Positions 49,798 through 60,124 of a stretch of 64,000 bases of DNA are shown here, piece after piece. Both the position numbers and the translations under genes were made by a program. The DNA lies in contig NJAL01000003.1 of the NCBI GenBank assembly GCA_002591725.1, positions 124,001-188,000 on the forward strand, given 5' to 3'. Each line of letters starts with the position of its first letter. The first letter of the stretch is position 1. The notes below the pieces were generated by a model, which saw only the letters and a list, made by a program, of their open reading frames with translations, did not search any database and had not been told where the DNA came from. The DNA is from Candidatus Didemnitutus mandela (GTDB lineage Bacteria > Verrucomicrobiota > Verrucomicrobiia > Opitutales > Opitutaceae).

Positions 49798-51012
49798 ATG
49801 AAAAGCCTCCATCCGAACCGGTCTCTGTTTATCGTTTTTTCTACCATTGCTCTCGATGCGGTAGGCATCGGCCTGGTTTTTCCGATTCTCCCGCGCTTAT
49901 TGGGAGAGGTGACGCACTATCCGAACATCGTTTTGACTGTTGGCGTGATGACGGCGCTTTACGCGGCGGTGCAATTTCTCTTCGCACCGGTGCTGGGCGC
50001 CTTGAGTGATATCTTCGGCCGGTGTCCTGTGCTGTTGGTTTCTCTCGCGGGTGCCGCGGTCGACTATGTCTTCATGGCCTGCGCGACGCAGCTTTGGATG
50101 TTGTTGCTCGGGCGCGCCGTGGCCGGCCTGACTAGCGCTAACGTTTCTGTGTCCACGGCTTATCTTACGGACATTTCACCAGGAGAAAAGCGCACGCGCC
50201 GATTCGGTTTTTCCAACGCGATGTTCGGTATAGGTTTCATTATCGGTCCGGTGCTTGGCGGGTTTCTCGGCGATTATTGGGTCCGGTTGCCATTCATCGC
50301 TGCGGCGGTCCTGAACGCCGGAAACCTCCTGCTGACCTGGTTTTTCCTGCCGGAGTCGCGGATGCCAGTGCCCGGGAGGATCGATTTCGCCACACTAAAC
50401 CCATTCCGGTCCTTATGCTGGACGTTTTCACTCAAGGGGCTTCTGCCGACCGTCTCCGTGTTTTTCATTCTCAGCGCTATCGGAGAGGCTTACGGAACCT
50501 GCTGGGCGTTGTGGGGAATCGATGCGTTTCGGTGGAACGGGTTTTGGGTCGGCCTTTCGCTGGGTACCTTTGGCGTGTTCCAGACTCTGGCGCAGGTTTT
50601 TCTTCCGGGCCCGATGGTCAGACGTTTTGGAGAGCGCTGGGCGGTCCTTGTTGGGATTGGCTGCGCTTGTTCCGCTTTGGTGGCCCTTGCCTTGGCGCGG
50701 CAAGGTTGGGTGGTATTTGCCGTCATGCCGCTCTTTGCCCTGGCGGGCATTGGCACTCCGGCATTTCAGGATTCGGCTACGCGGCAGGTGGGTCAGGACC
50801 GGCAGGGCCAGCTCCAGGGTGTGCTAACCTCTACATTGAGCCTGGCGTCCGTGGTCGGACCGCTCGTTTTCTCGACTTTCTATTTCGTCGTCCGGAATTC
50901 GTGGCCTGGAGCCATCTGGCTTTCTGTCTTGATGCTTTATGCGATCGCTGTGCCACTGGTTTTTCTCGGCACTCGTGCGGGTAAGGGCAGCATCGAAGTG
51001 GTGGTTAGTTAG
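49798..51012 (+). CDS. MFS transporter, TetA-like drug/H+ antiporter family
   Basis: 404 aa from MKSLHPNRSLFIVF; LDAVGIGLVFPILPRLLGEV, APVLGALSDIFGRCPVLL, LGRAVAGLTSANVSVSTAYLTDI, RRFGFSNAMFGIGFIIGPVLGGFLG. Confidence 0.92.
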   Translation: MKSLHPNRSLFIVFSTIALDAVGIGLVFPILPRLLGEVTHYPNIVLTVGVMTALYAAVQFLFAPVLGALSDIFGRCPVLLVSLAGAAVDYVFMACATQLWMLLLGRAVAGLTSANVSVSTAYLTDISPGEKRTRRFGFSNAMFGIGFIIGPVLGGFLGDYWVRLPFIAAAVLNAGNLLLTWFFLPESRMPVPGRIDFATLNPFRSLCWTFSLKGLLPTVSVFFILSAIGEAYGTCWALWGIDAFRWNGFWVGLSLGTFGVFQTLAQVFLPGPMVRRFGERWAVLVGIGCACSALVALALARQGWVVFAVMPLFALAGIGTPAFQDSATRQVGQDRQGQLQGVLTSTLSLASVVGPLVFSTFYFVVRNSWPGAIWLSVLMLYAIAVPLVFLGTRAGKGSIEVVVS

Positions 51013-51149
51013 AACTGTGAGAGAATGTAGTTCTTGGGCTTTCTAGAGGCGAAGCGGAGCTTGATGTCTTTAGTATTCCTCCCTGTGCTATTGATAGGCA
51101 CATTTTTGGCATGGGATTCTTTAGATGCAGAATCGTGGTAGGTTTATTT

Positions 51150-51580
51150 TAGATTGGGTTTAAAGTGATGGGGCCTTGGCTGGAGTGGAGCAGCTGGAGG
51201 CGGTTGTATAAGCCTTCGATGCACCTAGAAATTGCGCTGCGAGCTTCGTTTTGTCAGGCGAAGTGCTCTCCCCAAGACGGCTTCATGTTTAAAACTGCTT
51301 GAGAAAGGCTCCATGAAGACATTGTCGTAAAAGCCCCGGGGGGCTCATCGAGGCAATGAGGGCGCGCGCAGCCATGGTCTTTCTGTAAGCGCGGAAGAAA
51401 AACTCCCCACTTTAGTCGAAATGGACGACGAGCGACCCCAAAAACCAGTGCTGCTTTAGCGCTATGCGCGCAAGGCGGCGTAATCAGCGGTATTGGAGAT
51501 GCGTCCCCGCTCGCCCTGGACCGATCAAGCGGCCTGGAGTGTAAGTCAAAAACTGCGGCCAGATAAAAGATCTAGTTTTA
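51150..51580 (-). mobile_element. IS3-family transposase (OrfB-type) remnant, frameshifted
   Basis: Minus fragments: FYLAAVFDLHSRPL; AYRKTMAARALIASMS; FYDNVFMEPFSSSFKHEAVLGR; SAISRCIEGLYNRLQLLHSSQGPITLNPI; order matches the IS3 DDE transposase C-terminus. Confidence 0.82.
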
Positions 51581-52082
51581 GGAGTCTGATCACAGACGCG
51601 ACATCAATGATAAAATTTTATCTTATTTTCTGACAAGTGCTTTTGATTTCGAAATTGGATAAAACTGGATAAGCATGGCGGCTGTCCGTCCGTGTTTATA
51701 GGCTGACATTTCGAGCTCTGGCAAGCCACAGCTGTTTGAAGCGCATCAACCGAACGGTGGTGATTGCGGCCGGCTGCTTAAGCAGGCGCGCAACGCTCCT
51801 TGCAACACCTGCCGAAAATTGCAGCTGCCTCCAGGTTCCGGTCAATCAACCTAGTCCACCTTATTCTCACACTAAAAAGTAGCCGTGGCAGCTGCTGTCG
51901 CTTTCGTTCATTTAAGCTATCATCCTATCAAGACCTGATGCTTTCTGTTGAGTGCGCGATTGGTGTGAGGGGGGAGAGTGGATCTCGGAGGAACTTTGGG
52001 AGCCATGCGCTGATCATGAGGTAGCCAGACATAGAAAGGTTTGAAAATTAATTTTTTGGCCTGGATTTCTAGTCGGAATTCG

Positions 52083-52112
52083 AAAAACAAAATAGCCGGG
52101 CTGGAGGCGGCT
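52083..52112 (-). terminator. Possible rho-independent terminator of nrdA
   Basis: Minus strand AGCCG-cctccagcc-CGGCT followed by ATTTTGTTTTT, about 30 nt after the nrdA stop. Confidence 0.45.
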
Positions 52113-52142
52113 GGCGTGGCTTTGTCTTGCTGATGAAACTAT

Positions 52143-55100
52143 TTATTGGCACGCTTCGCAGATTTCGTCGATGGAACAGGAGACTTTTTCCGATTCGGTG
52201 TGTTTTCCGGCGATGCCGCGGACTTCTTTTTTCACTGCGACGGTGGCTTTTTCGATGGCTGAAGCGCCGAGGGTTCGGAGATAGTAGGTGGTCTTGAGGC
52301 CGACTTTCCAGGCGTGGCGATACATGTGACTTAGAGTTTTTAAGTCTGGAGTCTTGAGCCACAGGTTCACCGACTGCGATTGGTCGATCCACTTCTGGCG
52401 GCGCGCAGCGGCGTCGATGATCCATTTGTGGTCGATATCGAAGGCTGTTAGATATTTTTCTTTCAGGTCAGCGGGGATGGATTCGATGTCCTTCAGGTCG
52501 CCGTCGAAGTATTTCAGGCTGTCGATCATCTCCTGGCTCCAGAGGCCGCGGACCTTCAGGTCCTTAACGAGGAAGGTGTTGATGACGACGGATTCACCCG
52601 AGAGGTTGGACTTGACGTAGAGGTTCTTGTAGTAGGGCTCGATGCAGGGCGACGTGTTTGTGATGTTCGAGATTGTCGCCGTGGGGGCGATGGCGAGGCA
52701 ATTGGAATTGCGCATGCCTTGCTTTGCGATCTTGGTGCGGAGGGGCTCCCAGTTCATCTTGCCGCTACGGGGAATGTCGATGGCGATGCCACGTTCCTGC
52801 TCGAGAATGTTGAGTGTGTCTTGGGGGAGGATACCGCGGTCCCACTTTGAGCCTTTATAGCTAGAGTAGGTGCCGCGCTCGGCGGCAAGGTCGGAGGATG
52901 TTTCGTACACGTAGTAGGCGATGGCTTCCATAAACTCGTCGTTGAATTCGACGGCTTCATTGGACGCGAAGGCGATACCCTTCAGGTAAAGGGCGTTGGC
53001 GAGGCCCATGACGCCTAGACCGATGGGACGGTGGCGCAGGTTGGAAAGTTTCGCGGCAGGCGTCGGGTAGAAGTTGATGTCAATGACGTTATCGAGGGCA
53101 CGGAGAGCGACGCTGATGGTGTCGCGTAGCTTCTCGTGGTCGATGGACCCATCGGGTTTTAGGTGGAAATCGAGGATAACCGAACCGAGGTTGCAGGCGG
53201 CGGTCTCATCTTTGGAGGTGTTTAGCGTGATCTCGGTGCAGAGATTGGAACTGTGGATGACGCCGACGTGATCCTGTGGAGAGCGGAGGTTGCAAGGGTC
53301 CTTGAAGGTGATCCAAGGGTGGCCGGTCTCGAAGAGCATCTGGAGCATTTTTTTCCAGAGTTCGAGGGCTTCGACCTTGTGGAAGGTGAGTTTTTCGGCT
53401 TCGGCGAGCTTTTCGTAGTGAGTGTAACGCTCCTCGAATTTCTTGCCATAGAGGCTATGAAGGTCGGGCGTCTCGTTTGAGCGGAAGAGGGTCCAGTGCT
53501 GGCGGGCCTCCATGCGCTTCATGAATAGATCGGGAATCCAGTTGGCCGTGTTCATGTCGTGGGTGCGGCGACGGTCGTCGCCGGTGTTGCGGCGGAGTTC
53601 GAAAAATTCGAAGATGTCGTTATGCCACGGCTCGAGGTAAGCGCAGCCGGAGCCGCGGCGTTTACCGCCCTGGTTGACCGCGACAAGCTGGTCGTTGTGG
53701 AGTTTGAGGAAGGGGATGACGCCTTGAGACTCGCCGTTGGTTCCGGCGATGTAGGCGCCAGTGCCGCGGACGGAGGTCCACGAGCCACCGAGACCGCCGG
53801 CCCACTTGGAGAGATAGGCATTGTCGGCGATACCGCGCTGAAAGATGCCCTCGATCGAGTCGTCGACGTAGTAAAGATAGCAGGAGCTCAGCTGCGAATG
53901 AGGCGTTCCGGAGTTGAAGAGTGTAGGCGTAGAGGAGCAAAAACGGTGGCTCTTGTAGAGTTCGTAGAGTTTGATGGCCCAACTTTCGCGATCGGATTTT
54001 TCATCGAGGAAGAGCCCGAGGGAAACGCGCATCCAGAAGAACTGAGGCGTCTCGAGGCGACGGGCGTGTTTATCGGTCTTGTCGATGACAAAGTAGCGAT
54101 CGTAGAGCGTTTGGACGCCGAGAAAGTCGAACTCGAGGTCGGCTGATGGGTCGATGGCGGAGGCGATGCGGACGAGGTCATATTCCTTGAGACGCGGGGT
54201 GAGGCGCTTGATGGCGATGCCTCGCTCGATGTATGCAATGAAGGCTTGTTGGTGGGCAAGCCTGAGGGCGCCGATGCCGTCATTTACGATATCCCAGCCG
54301 AGGGCTTCCTCGTAGATGTAGCTGAGCTGGATGCGGCCGGCAAACTTAGCGAAGTCGGCGTCCTTTTCGATGAGGGTTTTAGCGTTCAGGACGATCGTAT
54401 TGTTGAGGTCGCTCTGTGCGATGTTGTCGAAGGTGGAGCTGCGGAGCTCAGCTTCAATCTCGTTTGGGAGGAGACAGAGCTTCAGGCCGGTGGAGGCGAA
54501 CTCGATGCGCTTCTTGAGGTCGATGCCGTTCCAGAGGTATGTGGAGCCGTTGGCGCGCTGGACGACGATCATGGAGTTCTGGCCTTGTGGCGTCGGGAGC
54601 TGCTCGGTGGCATTATCGGCGAATGGGGTGGAAGTGCCGGCAATTTCCTGGGTGCGGACGAATTGGCGGGCTGCTCGGTAGAGGATGTAGCTTGCAGCGA
54701 CTTTGTAGTGGCCGGCCTTCATGATTTCCTCCTGTACCATATCGTGTATTTCCTCGATGTGGAAAAAGGCGGGCTTCATCGCGGAGGCGCGCTTGGTGAC
54801 AGCACGGGTGATAGGGGTGGCAGGCGAGGGAGTCTTTTTGAGGGAGAGAAAGGCCTTGCGAATGGCGATTTCGACTTTTTCGGAGTTCCAGGGGACGACT
54901 TGGCTATTGCGGCGGATGACCCGGGCGGTGACGGCGGCTTGCTGGCACGCGTGGAGCTTCTGAGCGCGCTTCAGAAGAAGGCTTTTGGCAACGTCGTGCG
55001 CGTTATTGTCGACGAGTGTCTTTTCGATTAGCACGTAGAGATCGTGAGGAGAGATCCGGATTGGGCCGCGCTCTAGTATGATTTGGGTGAGGTTGGCGGC

Positions 55101-55376
55101 GACTTTCCGCGTGACGTCCCCAACGAAGCGCTGGTTCTTTTCTGTGAAGATATCCTTTTCGCCTTTTGCGAGCATGAGGTTGGTTAGGGACTTGCCGACG
55201 GTGTCGGCGACTTCGGCCATAGCGAAGCGTTCGGGTCCGTGGGGGCAGAGGACCTCGGTTTCGGGAACGGCTATATCTTCTTTCAGGGTGTTGCGCCAAT
55301 TGTAGTTAGGCTTCTGATCTTGGGGCGTGGCGGAGAGTTTTTTGAGGGCGAGATCTTGCTGGACGGAATAACTCAT
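52143..55376 (-). CDS. nrdA: Ribonucleoside-diphosphate reductase alpha subunit with N-terminal ATP-cone regions, 1077 aa
   Basis: NLCTEITLN, ACNLGSVIL, PTATISNITNTSPCIEP, C-terminal CSIDEICEACQ; about 245-aa N-terminal extension with two ATP-cone-like segments. Confidence 0.95.
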   Translation of the reverse strand: MSYSVQQDLALKKLSATPQDQKPNYNWRNTLKEDIAVPETEVLCPHGPERFAMAEVADTVGKSLTNLMLAKGEKDIFTEKNQRFVGDVTRKVAANLTQIILERGPIRISPHDLYVLIEKTLVDNNAHDVAKSLLLKRAQKLHACQQAAVTARVIRRNSQVVPWNSEKVEIAIRKAFLSLKKTPSPATPITRAVTKRASAMKPAFFHIEEIHDMVQEEIMKAGHYKVAASYILYRAARQFVRTQEIAGTSTPFADNATEQLPTPQGQNSMIVVQRANGSTYLWNGIDLKKRIEFASTGLKLCLLPNEIEAELRSSTFDNIAQSDLNNTIVLNAKTLIEKDADFAKFAGRIQLSYIYEEALGWDIVNDGIGALRLAHQQAFIAYIERGIAIKRLTPRLKEYDLVRIASAIDPSADLEFDFLGVQTLYDRYFVIDKTDKHARRLETPQFFWMRVSLGLFLDEKSDRESWAIKLYELYKSHRFCSSTPTLFNSGTPHSQLSSCYLYYVDDSIEGIFQRGIADNAYLSKWAGGLGGSWTSVRGTGAYIAGTNGESQGVIPFLKLHNDQLVAVNQGGKRRGSGCAYLEPWHNDIFEFFELRRNTGDDRRRTHDMNTANWIPDLFMKRMEARQHWTLFRSNETPDLHSLYGKKFEERYTHYEKLAEAEKLTFHKVEALELWKKMLQMLFETGHPWITFKDPCNLRSPQDHVGVIHSSNLCTEITLNTSKDETAACNLGSVILDFHLKPDGSIDHEKLRDTISVALRALDNVIDINFYPTPAAKLSNLRHRPIGLGVMGLANALYLKGIAFASNEAVEFNDEFMEAIAYYVYETSSDLAAERGTYSSYKGSKWDRGILPQDTLNILEQERGIAIDIPRSGKMNWEPLRTKIAKQGMRNSNCLAIAPTATISNITNTSPCIEPYYKNLYVKSNLSGESVVINTFLVKDLKVRGLWSQEMIDSLKYFDGDLKDIESIPADLKEKYLTAFDIDHKWIIDAAARRQKWIDQSQSVNLWLKTPDLKTLSHMYRHAWKVGLKTTYYLRTLGASAIEKATVAVKKEVRGIAGKHTESEKVSCSIDEICEACQ

Positions 55377-55488
55377 GTTCGTGTGGATGTGTAGATTAGT
55401 GGTTAACCGGAATGTAGGGAAAAAGGAAAGAAAGGGAGAAAATAGCTGGCGAGTCAGCTGGAAGAGGAGGCGACTAAGACGATCTGGG

Positions 55489-56574
55489 TTAGAGCTCGTC
55501 GTCGCTTACGACGTTCAAGGCCGAAGATTTTTGGTATTCTGTGACGCGGCCTTCGAAGAAATTCTGTTCCTTCTTTATATCCATCATCTCGGCAAGCCAA
55601 GGGAGGGGATTTTTTACGCCCGGGCTGAGCAGGGCGATTCCGCAATCCGCGAGGCGGCGATCGGCGATGTAGTCAATGTAGGTAAAAAATTCGTCGATCG
55701 CAAGGCCGACGGCGTTCACCGGCAGGCAGTCGCGGATGAATTCCTTCTCGAGATTGATGGCTTCCGCCATGGTCTGGCGGAGCTCCTCCTTGAATTTGGA
55801 GGTCCAGATTTCGTGGTTCTCCTCCACGAGGTCCATAAGGAGGTTGCGGAAAAGTTCGATATGGTTGGACTCGTCGCGCAGGGTGTAGCGGAACATCTGG
55901 CCGATACCTGGAAACTTGTTCTGACGGTAGAGGGAAAGCACCATCCCGAAGAGGCCGTAAAAATGGGTGCCTTCCATGCATTGGCCGAAAATGAAGATGT
56001 TTTTTGCAAGGAGCTGTTTGTTCGCGAGGATGGTCATGTCGAGCTCGTGGCGAAGGGCGCGAGAGGCTCGATTAACGAACTCGTTTTTTTTCTCGATGGA
56101 CTTGATGCCCTCGAACATCGCCTCACATTCGTGCGGGTTGATGCCGAGTGAAGAGATCATGTAGAGCAGCGAGTCAGCGTGGATGTTTTCCTCGTGGGCA
56201 TGGCGCCCGAGGACGAGCTTCAGCTCCGGGGCGGTGACGACCTCGCGGACAACGTGCTGAATGTTATCGCCGACTATGCCCTCAGCGGCAGAGAAATAGC
56301 CGATGCCCATGCGGATGATCCAGCGTTCCTGGTCGGTTACCGGCCTGGGGCAGCGCCACTGCTCGATGTCCTTTCCCATCGGGATATCCTCAGGCTCCCA
56401 GTGGTTGGCTTTCATTTTTTTGTAGAGGTCGTAGGCCCATTGATATTTGAGGGGGAGAATGTTGAAATAGGGGACTTGCCGGCCGTTGATGACCTGCTTG
56501 GCTGCGAATGCGGCTTCCGCCTTGGCTTCATCTAGGGTGAAGATCTTCGAGCCGATAGAGAAAAATTTTTGCAT
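55489..56574 (-). CDS. nrdB: Ribonucleoside-diphosphate reductase beta subunit, class Ic-like
   Basis: LKYQWAYDLYKKMKANHWEPEDIPMGKDIEQW, EENIHADSLLYMISSLG, RDESNHIELF, NFFEGRVTEYQ; start at MQKFFSIGSK. 361 aa. Confidence 0.94.
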   Translation of the reverse strand: MQKFFSIGSKIFTLDEAKAEAAFAAKQVINGRQVPYFNILPLKYQWAYDLYKKMKANHWEPEDIPMGKDIEQWRCPRPVTDQERWIIRMGIGYFSAAEGIVGDNIQHVVREVVTAPELKLVLGRHAHEENIHADSLLYMISSLGINPHECEAMFEGIKSIEKKNEFVNRASRALRHELDMTILANKQLLAKNIFIFGQCMEGTHFYGLFGMVLSLYRQNKFPGIGQMFRYTLRDESNHIELFRNLLMDLVEENHEIWTSKFKEELRQTMAEAINLEKEFIRDCLPVNAVGLAIDEFFTYIDYIADRRLADCGIALLSPGVKNPLPWLAEMMDIKKEQNFFEGRVTEYQKSSALNVVSDDEL

Positions 56575-56929
56575 GACGAGACAAAGGTCGAAATTTTTGG
56601 ATATGTGCACTAATTTTCCGTGATCTTCCGATGACAAAAGGTGATAGCAAAAGTAACGTTTGCTGCAACTTCTTCATACATTGTTTACTACCACAGGATG
56701 TGGCTTCTAAGAGACCTCGCCACAAGTAATTGATATTAAAAAAGCTAAGTCAATTTTCTCCTATCTTTTTTATGGGCAAAGGTGAGTGATAAAATCGCTC
56801 CCCGCTCCCCGTCAGGACGAAATCTGATCCGTAGGCGGCGGCTAATTCAAAGAAAATGAAAGACAGTGGAACGAAACGAAAAATTCTAAAATAAAAACTG
56901 ATCGTTAAATTTTAGCTATTTCCGCGATA

Positions 56930-57066
56930 GCCCCAATCGGGGGAGGAGGAAGGCAGCTTCCCCTTACGGGGGAAAGCGGCCCGCTCTCATGAAGGTGTCC
57001 GTGGAATAACGGGAAAGTGCGGCTCGCTTAGAGCTTGAAGCGTTAACCCGTATCCACGGGTTAACG
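56930..57066. other. Hairpin cluster (candidate structured RNA or terminator region)
   Basis: CCCC-aatc-GGGG (56931-56942); TTCCCC-ttacg-GGGGAA (56958-56974); CGTTAACCCGT-atcc-ACGGGTTAACG (57041-57066). Confidence 0.5.
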
Positions 57067-57142
57067 GTGTACTGAGGAAGATTTCAGCGTATTGTATTGT
57101 GTGGTGCTGATCGCTTCATAGGAGCTGATGTCCGTTGCGATA

Positions 57143-57162
57143 AGAAACATAAAGAAACATAA
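57143..57162. repeat. Exact 10-bp tandem duplication within a hairpin loop
   Basis: agaaacataa x2, flanked by CGATAAGA (57138-57145) and TCTTATCG (57165-57172). Confidence 0.75.
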
Positions 57163-57719
57163 TATCTTATCGAAGACGTTGAAAGCTTGGAAGAAGACTG
57201 AAGTGCTTACACCATTCACAATGGCATGATAACTTATAACTTTATAGCTTACGTGCAGGTTGTAGACGGTACAAGATGAAACCCATCACAGTTTGTATTG
57301 ATTATGTATTGATTAGCTTTATTGAAAGAGATTATAAGTTGCGCGCGAACTAGAGTCGTAGTTAGATCAATCATACTACCGTTCCTGCACTTTTGATCGA
57401 CAGGATTTTGGTAGGGCAGAAAGCCAGTCTACTAGCCACTTAGAATTAGAAAGAACTGCGGATCACTGCCTCTACACGGAGACCCGAGATATAAAGCAGA
57501 CCGGAGTAATCGGTACCACCCCCCCGTGCTCTCGTTGTAGCAATAAATAGCTGCCGTCGGTCGGTATATAGATCCTAGATCCCGTCGGGCGAAAGAGCCT
57601 TGAAGCGTCAATCTGAAGCCAGCCAAATGGCTTGTTCTTGCTTCCAAATTTTACGCCCTGGAAATTGTGCCGATGTTCTGATCGTTTGCAGATAGTAGAT
57701 TTAGATGTAGCTTGACGAG

Positions 57720-58110
57720 AAAATGCTTGAGTTGAAATCGCGCCAAATTAGCGTAGTAAGAACTGGTTTTTCTGTTGAACGTACTCCTGTACTACTCTTG
57801 TTTTTCAACCCAGGCTGGCTGCATCACAATACCACAGCCACAGAGTATCGTTTTGACTCTGGCTGCCCGAATCTTTACACGCATGACTATAAAGTGTGTT
57901 ACACTGCGCTCTGTTGTTTCCCTAAAATTAAAATGCCGGCACGCTATGTCGTCGGGGACCTGCTGGTATCGGTTTTGAAGGTTCAGGAACGCCGATGGAT
58001 TTTTACGCGTTGCGGGCCTATCTTGGCGGTAAGTGGTTCATCTACGAAGCGCGCATGAATATGCCGCACATTGGTTGGATTAAAATTGCCTGCGGACCCT
58101 AGGCCATGAA
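57720..58110 (+). pseudogene. Transglutaminase-like protein remnant
   Basis: Plus fragments: LKMPARYVVGDLL; then DFYALRAYLGGKWFIYEARMNMPHIGWIKIACGP-AMNGAFSKV; matches transglutaminase DFHA---AYLGG-W--FDAR-N-PRIG-I--A-G-DA-DVA. Confidence 0.6.
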
Positions 58111-58389
58111 CGGCGCGTTTTCCAAGGTTGGTCGCAGGTGCTGCACTAAAAAATTCAAGGTGTGGAACATATCAGGTCTGCTCTGGCACCGCAAACGTTC
58201 GCGACCCGATTGGTCTTTTCCAGCGCCTTGGCGGCACGGTGCAGGTGAAACTGCATAAAATGGCGTGCCTTCTGATCTGGAGATACATTTCCGAGAATGC
58301 GATGACTCTAGTTTGCTGCAGGCTGCACCGGTCAGTCCATGAAGTTTTTTAATAGTGGCTTTGTCGACAGATCGCAGTTGGTGAAGGCT

Positions 58390-60020
58390 GGAAAAAGAGT
58401 TTCTTGGATTCAAGCTTCCGTCCGCGAGAGAAGCGTTGATCGGAAATGATCACCTGTTTTCTGCAAGGGACCGCTGTGCTTGAACCTATCTGGACCTATC
58501 GATACTGTCGACATTGAACACCTCCGTCTAGATGTAGGAACAATAGCCTGCGGAGCAACTACAGGGAAACATATGGGTAAATATGTGGTGTATAGCATGG
58601 CGGCACAGGAGCGAAGTCGACGTCTGTCTTGTGCAGGGTATTCGGTTTCGGAGGCGAGCATGTCATCGGCGTGCCCGCGGTACACCTGCGCGGGGCCAAA
58701 TAGTGCCACGCCTGGTCTAACAGGGTGGTGGCGTAACCTGTGCTGAATTTCCGTATGGCGAGTACATCCCTCAAGGGACGCGGGCGGTTTCGGTTAGCTG
58801 ATTTGATAGTGTTTGGCATAGTGCTTCAACACTTCTGGCCACGTGGCCCACATTTTGCTGATCTGCGGCTGGTATTCGACGAAGTCGCGGCGAAACTGTG
58901 GTGTCCGCAAAACGTGGGTATTTTATGTGTGAGACTATGCCATGCAACGCGTGGCTAAACTCGTGAAAAAGGGTCGTGACTTGGCCAAAGGTTAGCAATA
59001 TCGGCTGACCGACGGGTGGTTGCTCGATGTTGAGATTGTTCGCGACGACGGGCTGGATTCCGAACAGCGAGGCTTGGGAAGCGTAGAAATTTTACTACGC
59101 GCTGCTATCCTTGCGCAGACGGGCGTAGTAGTCGCTGATGAAACGGGCGAACTGATGGCTGTCGGCATCGAAGACGTCGAATACACGCACCGACGGTTCA
59201 TAGATGGGTAGATCGTGGGGTTCCTTGAACGTTAGTCCGTAGAGCTGACTTGCGGTGTAGAAGACGTTGTCCATAAGCACGTGGTCGAGCTCGAGGCAGA
59301 GCTTAAGTCCGTGCTCGTCGAGTAGCGTGCTTTACATACTTTCCCGGAGTAAAAATCCCAGTCGTTGGCAGTTACTTGGAAGCTGCCTTCCCCGGTGGCG
59401 ATAGCCAGCAACGCAAACTTGATGAGAAAGTCGTTGATGGTGGGCGACAGCGTGAGCGGTTTATTCCTCGAGTTGATAGGCTTGCGTTTGTGGGGTAGCC
59501 GAGTAGATAGATAGAGGGCACGTTTGGTGCATTTTTTCGCGATTGCCGGGCGATTTTTAAATTTGCTGCCGTGGCTGCATGCGCCAGAGAAGTTGGCCAT
59601 GATTTCATCGCATATAGCGCGGGTTTGCAGCGAGGTAAGACCAGGTTGGCCGATCGTGTTTTGCAACGCGGCAAGATAGATATCTTCCTTGCCGGCGGCG
59701 GCTGCAATTTCGGATTAGTTTTTCGGCAGACTTGGCAAGGTCGGTGCGAAAAGCGATCGTAACGCCGGAGATGTTGCGTTTTTCAGGAGATTTTGGGGCA
59801 AAGGTTGCCAAGGTTGTGGTTTCGGCGTTGAGCAAATTGAGCTTCTCTTTGCTGACCTTCGAGGGCTTCGGCGCCGGCGCAGTTTTCGTAGGCCATGTTG
59901 AGGCGTGCGAAGAGCTGTGGCGCGATTTGTTTTTGGATTTTCTGCATCTCGGGGTTGGAATTGTTGTCTGGCTGGTTGTATATAATTAATATAATGATAT
60001 TTATGGAGATCCGGCTAGGC
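58390..60020 (-). pseudogene. M3-family oligopeptidase remnant
   Basis: DNNSNPEMQKIQKQIAPQLFARLN; LLMDNVFYTASQLYGLTFKEPHDLPIYEPSVRVFDVFDADSHQFARFISDYYAR; LTFGQVTTLFHEFSHALHGIVSHIKYP (HExxH); several frames and stops. Confidence 0.85.
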
Positions 60021-60084
60021 AACTGACTCGGCGTGTTCGGGTGCTCCGGTCAGTGTTTTTTAGGTAGAGGTAGCTGGGATTTCG

Positions 60085-60124
60085 GCGATGGCGCGGCGAT
60101 TTCTGCGATGGCGCGGCGATTTCT
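60085..60124. repeat. Exact 20-bp tandem duplication
   Basis: gcgatggcgcggcgatttct repeated twice with no spacer. Confidence 0.95.

Noticed and set aside
50277-50984. 235-aa plus ORF overlapping the MFS gene
   Set aside because: Alternative frame of the MFS coding sequence; arginine-rich and motif-free.
54246-55031. 261-aa plus ORF, and 53559-54146
   Set aside because: Shadow ORFs opposite nrdA.
55375-56151. 258-aa plus ORF
   Set aside because: Shadow ORF opposite nrdB.
56930-57066. Resemblance to RNase P or tmRNA considered
   Set aside because: Lacks the diagnostic conserved cores; left as an uncharacterised hairpin cluster.
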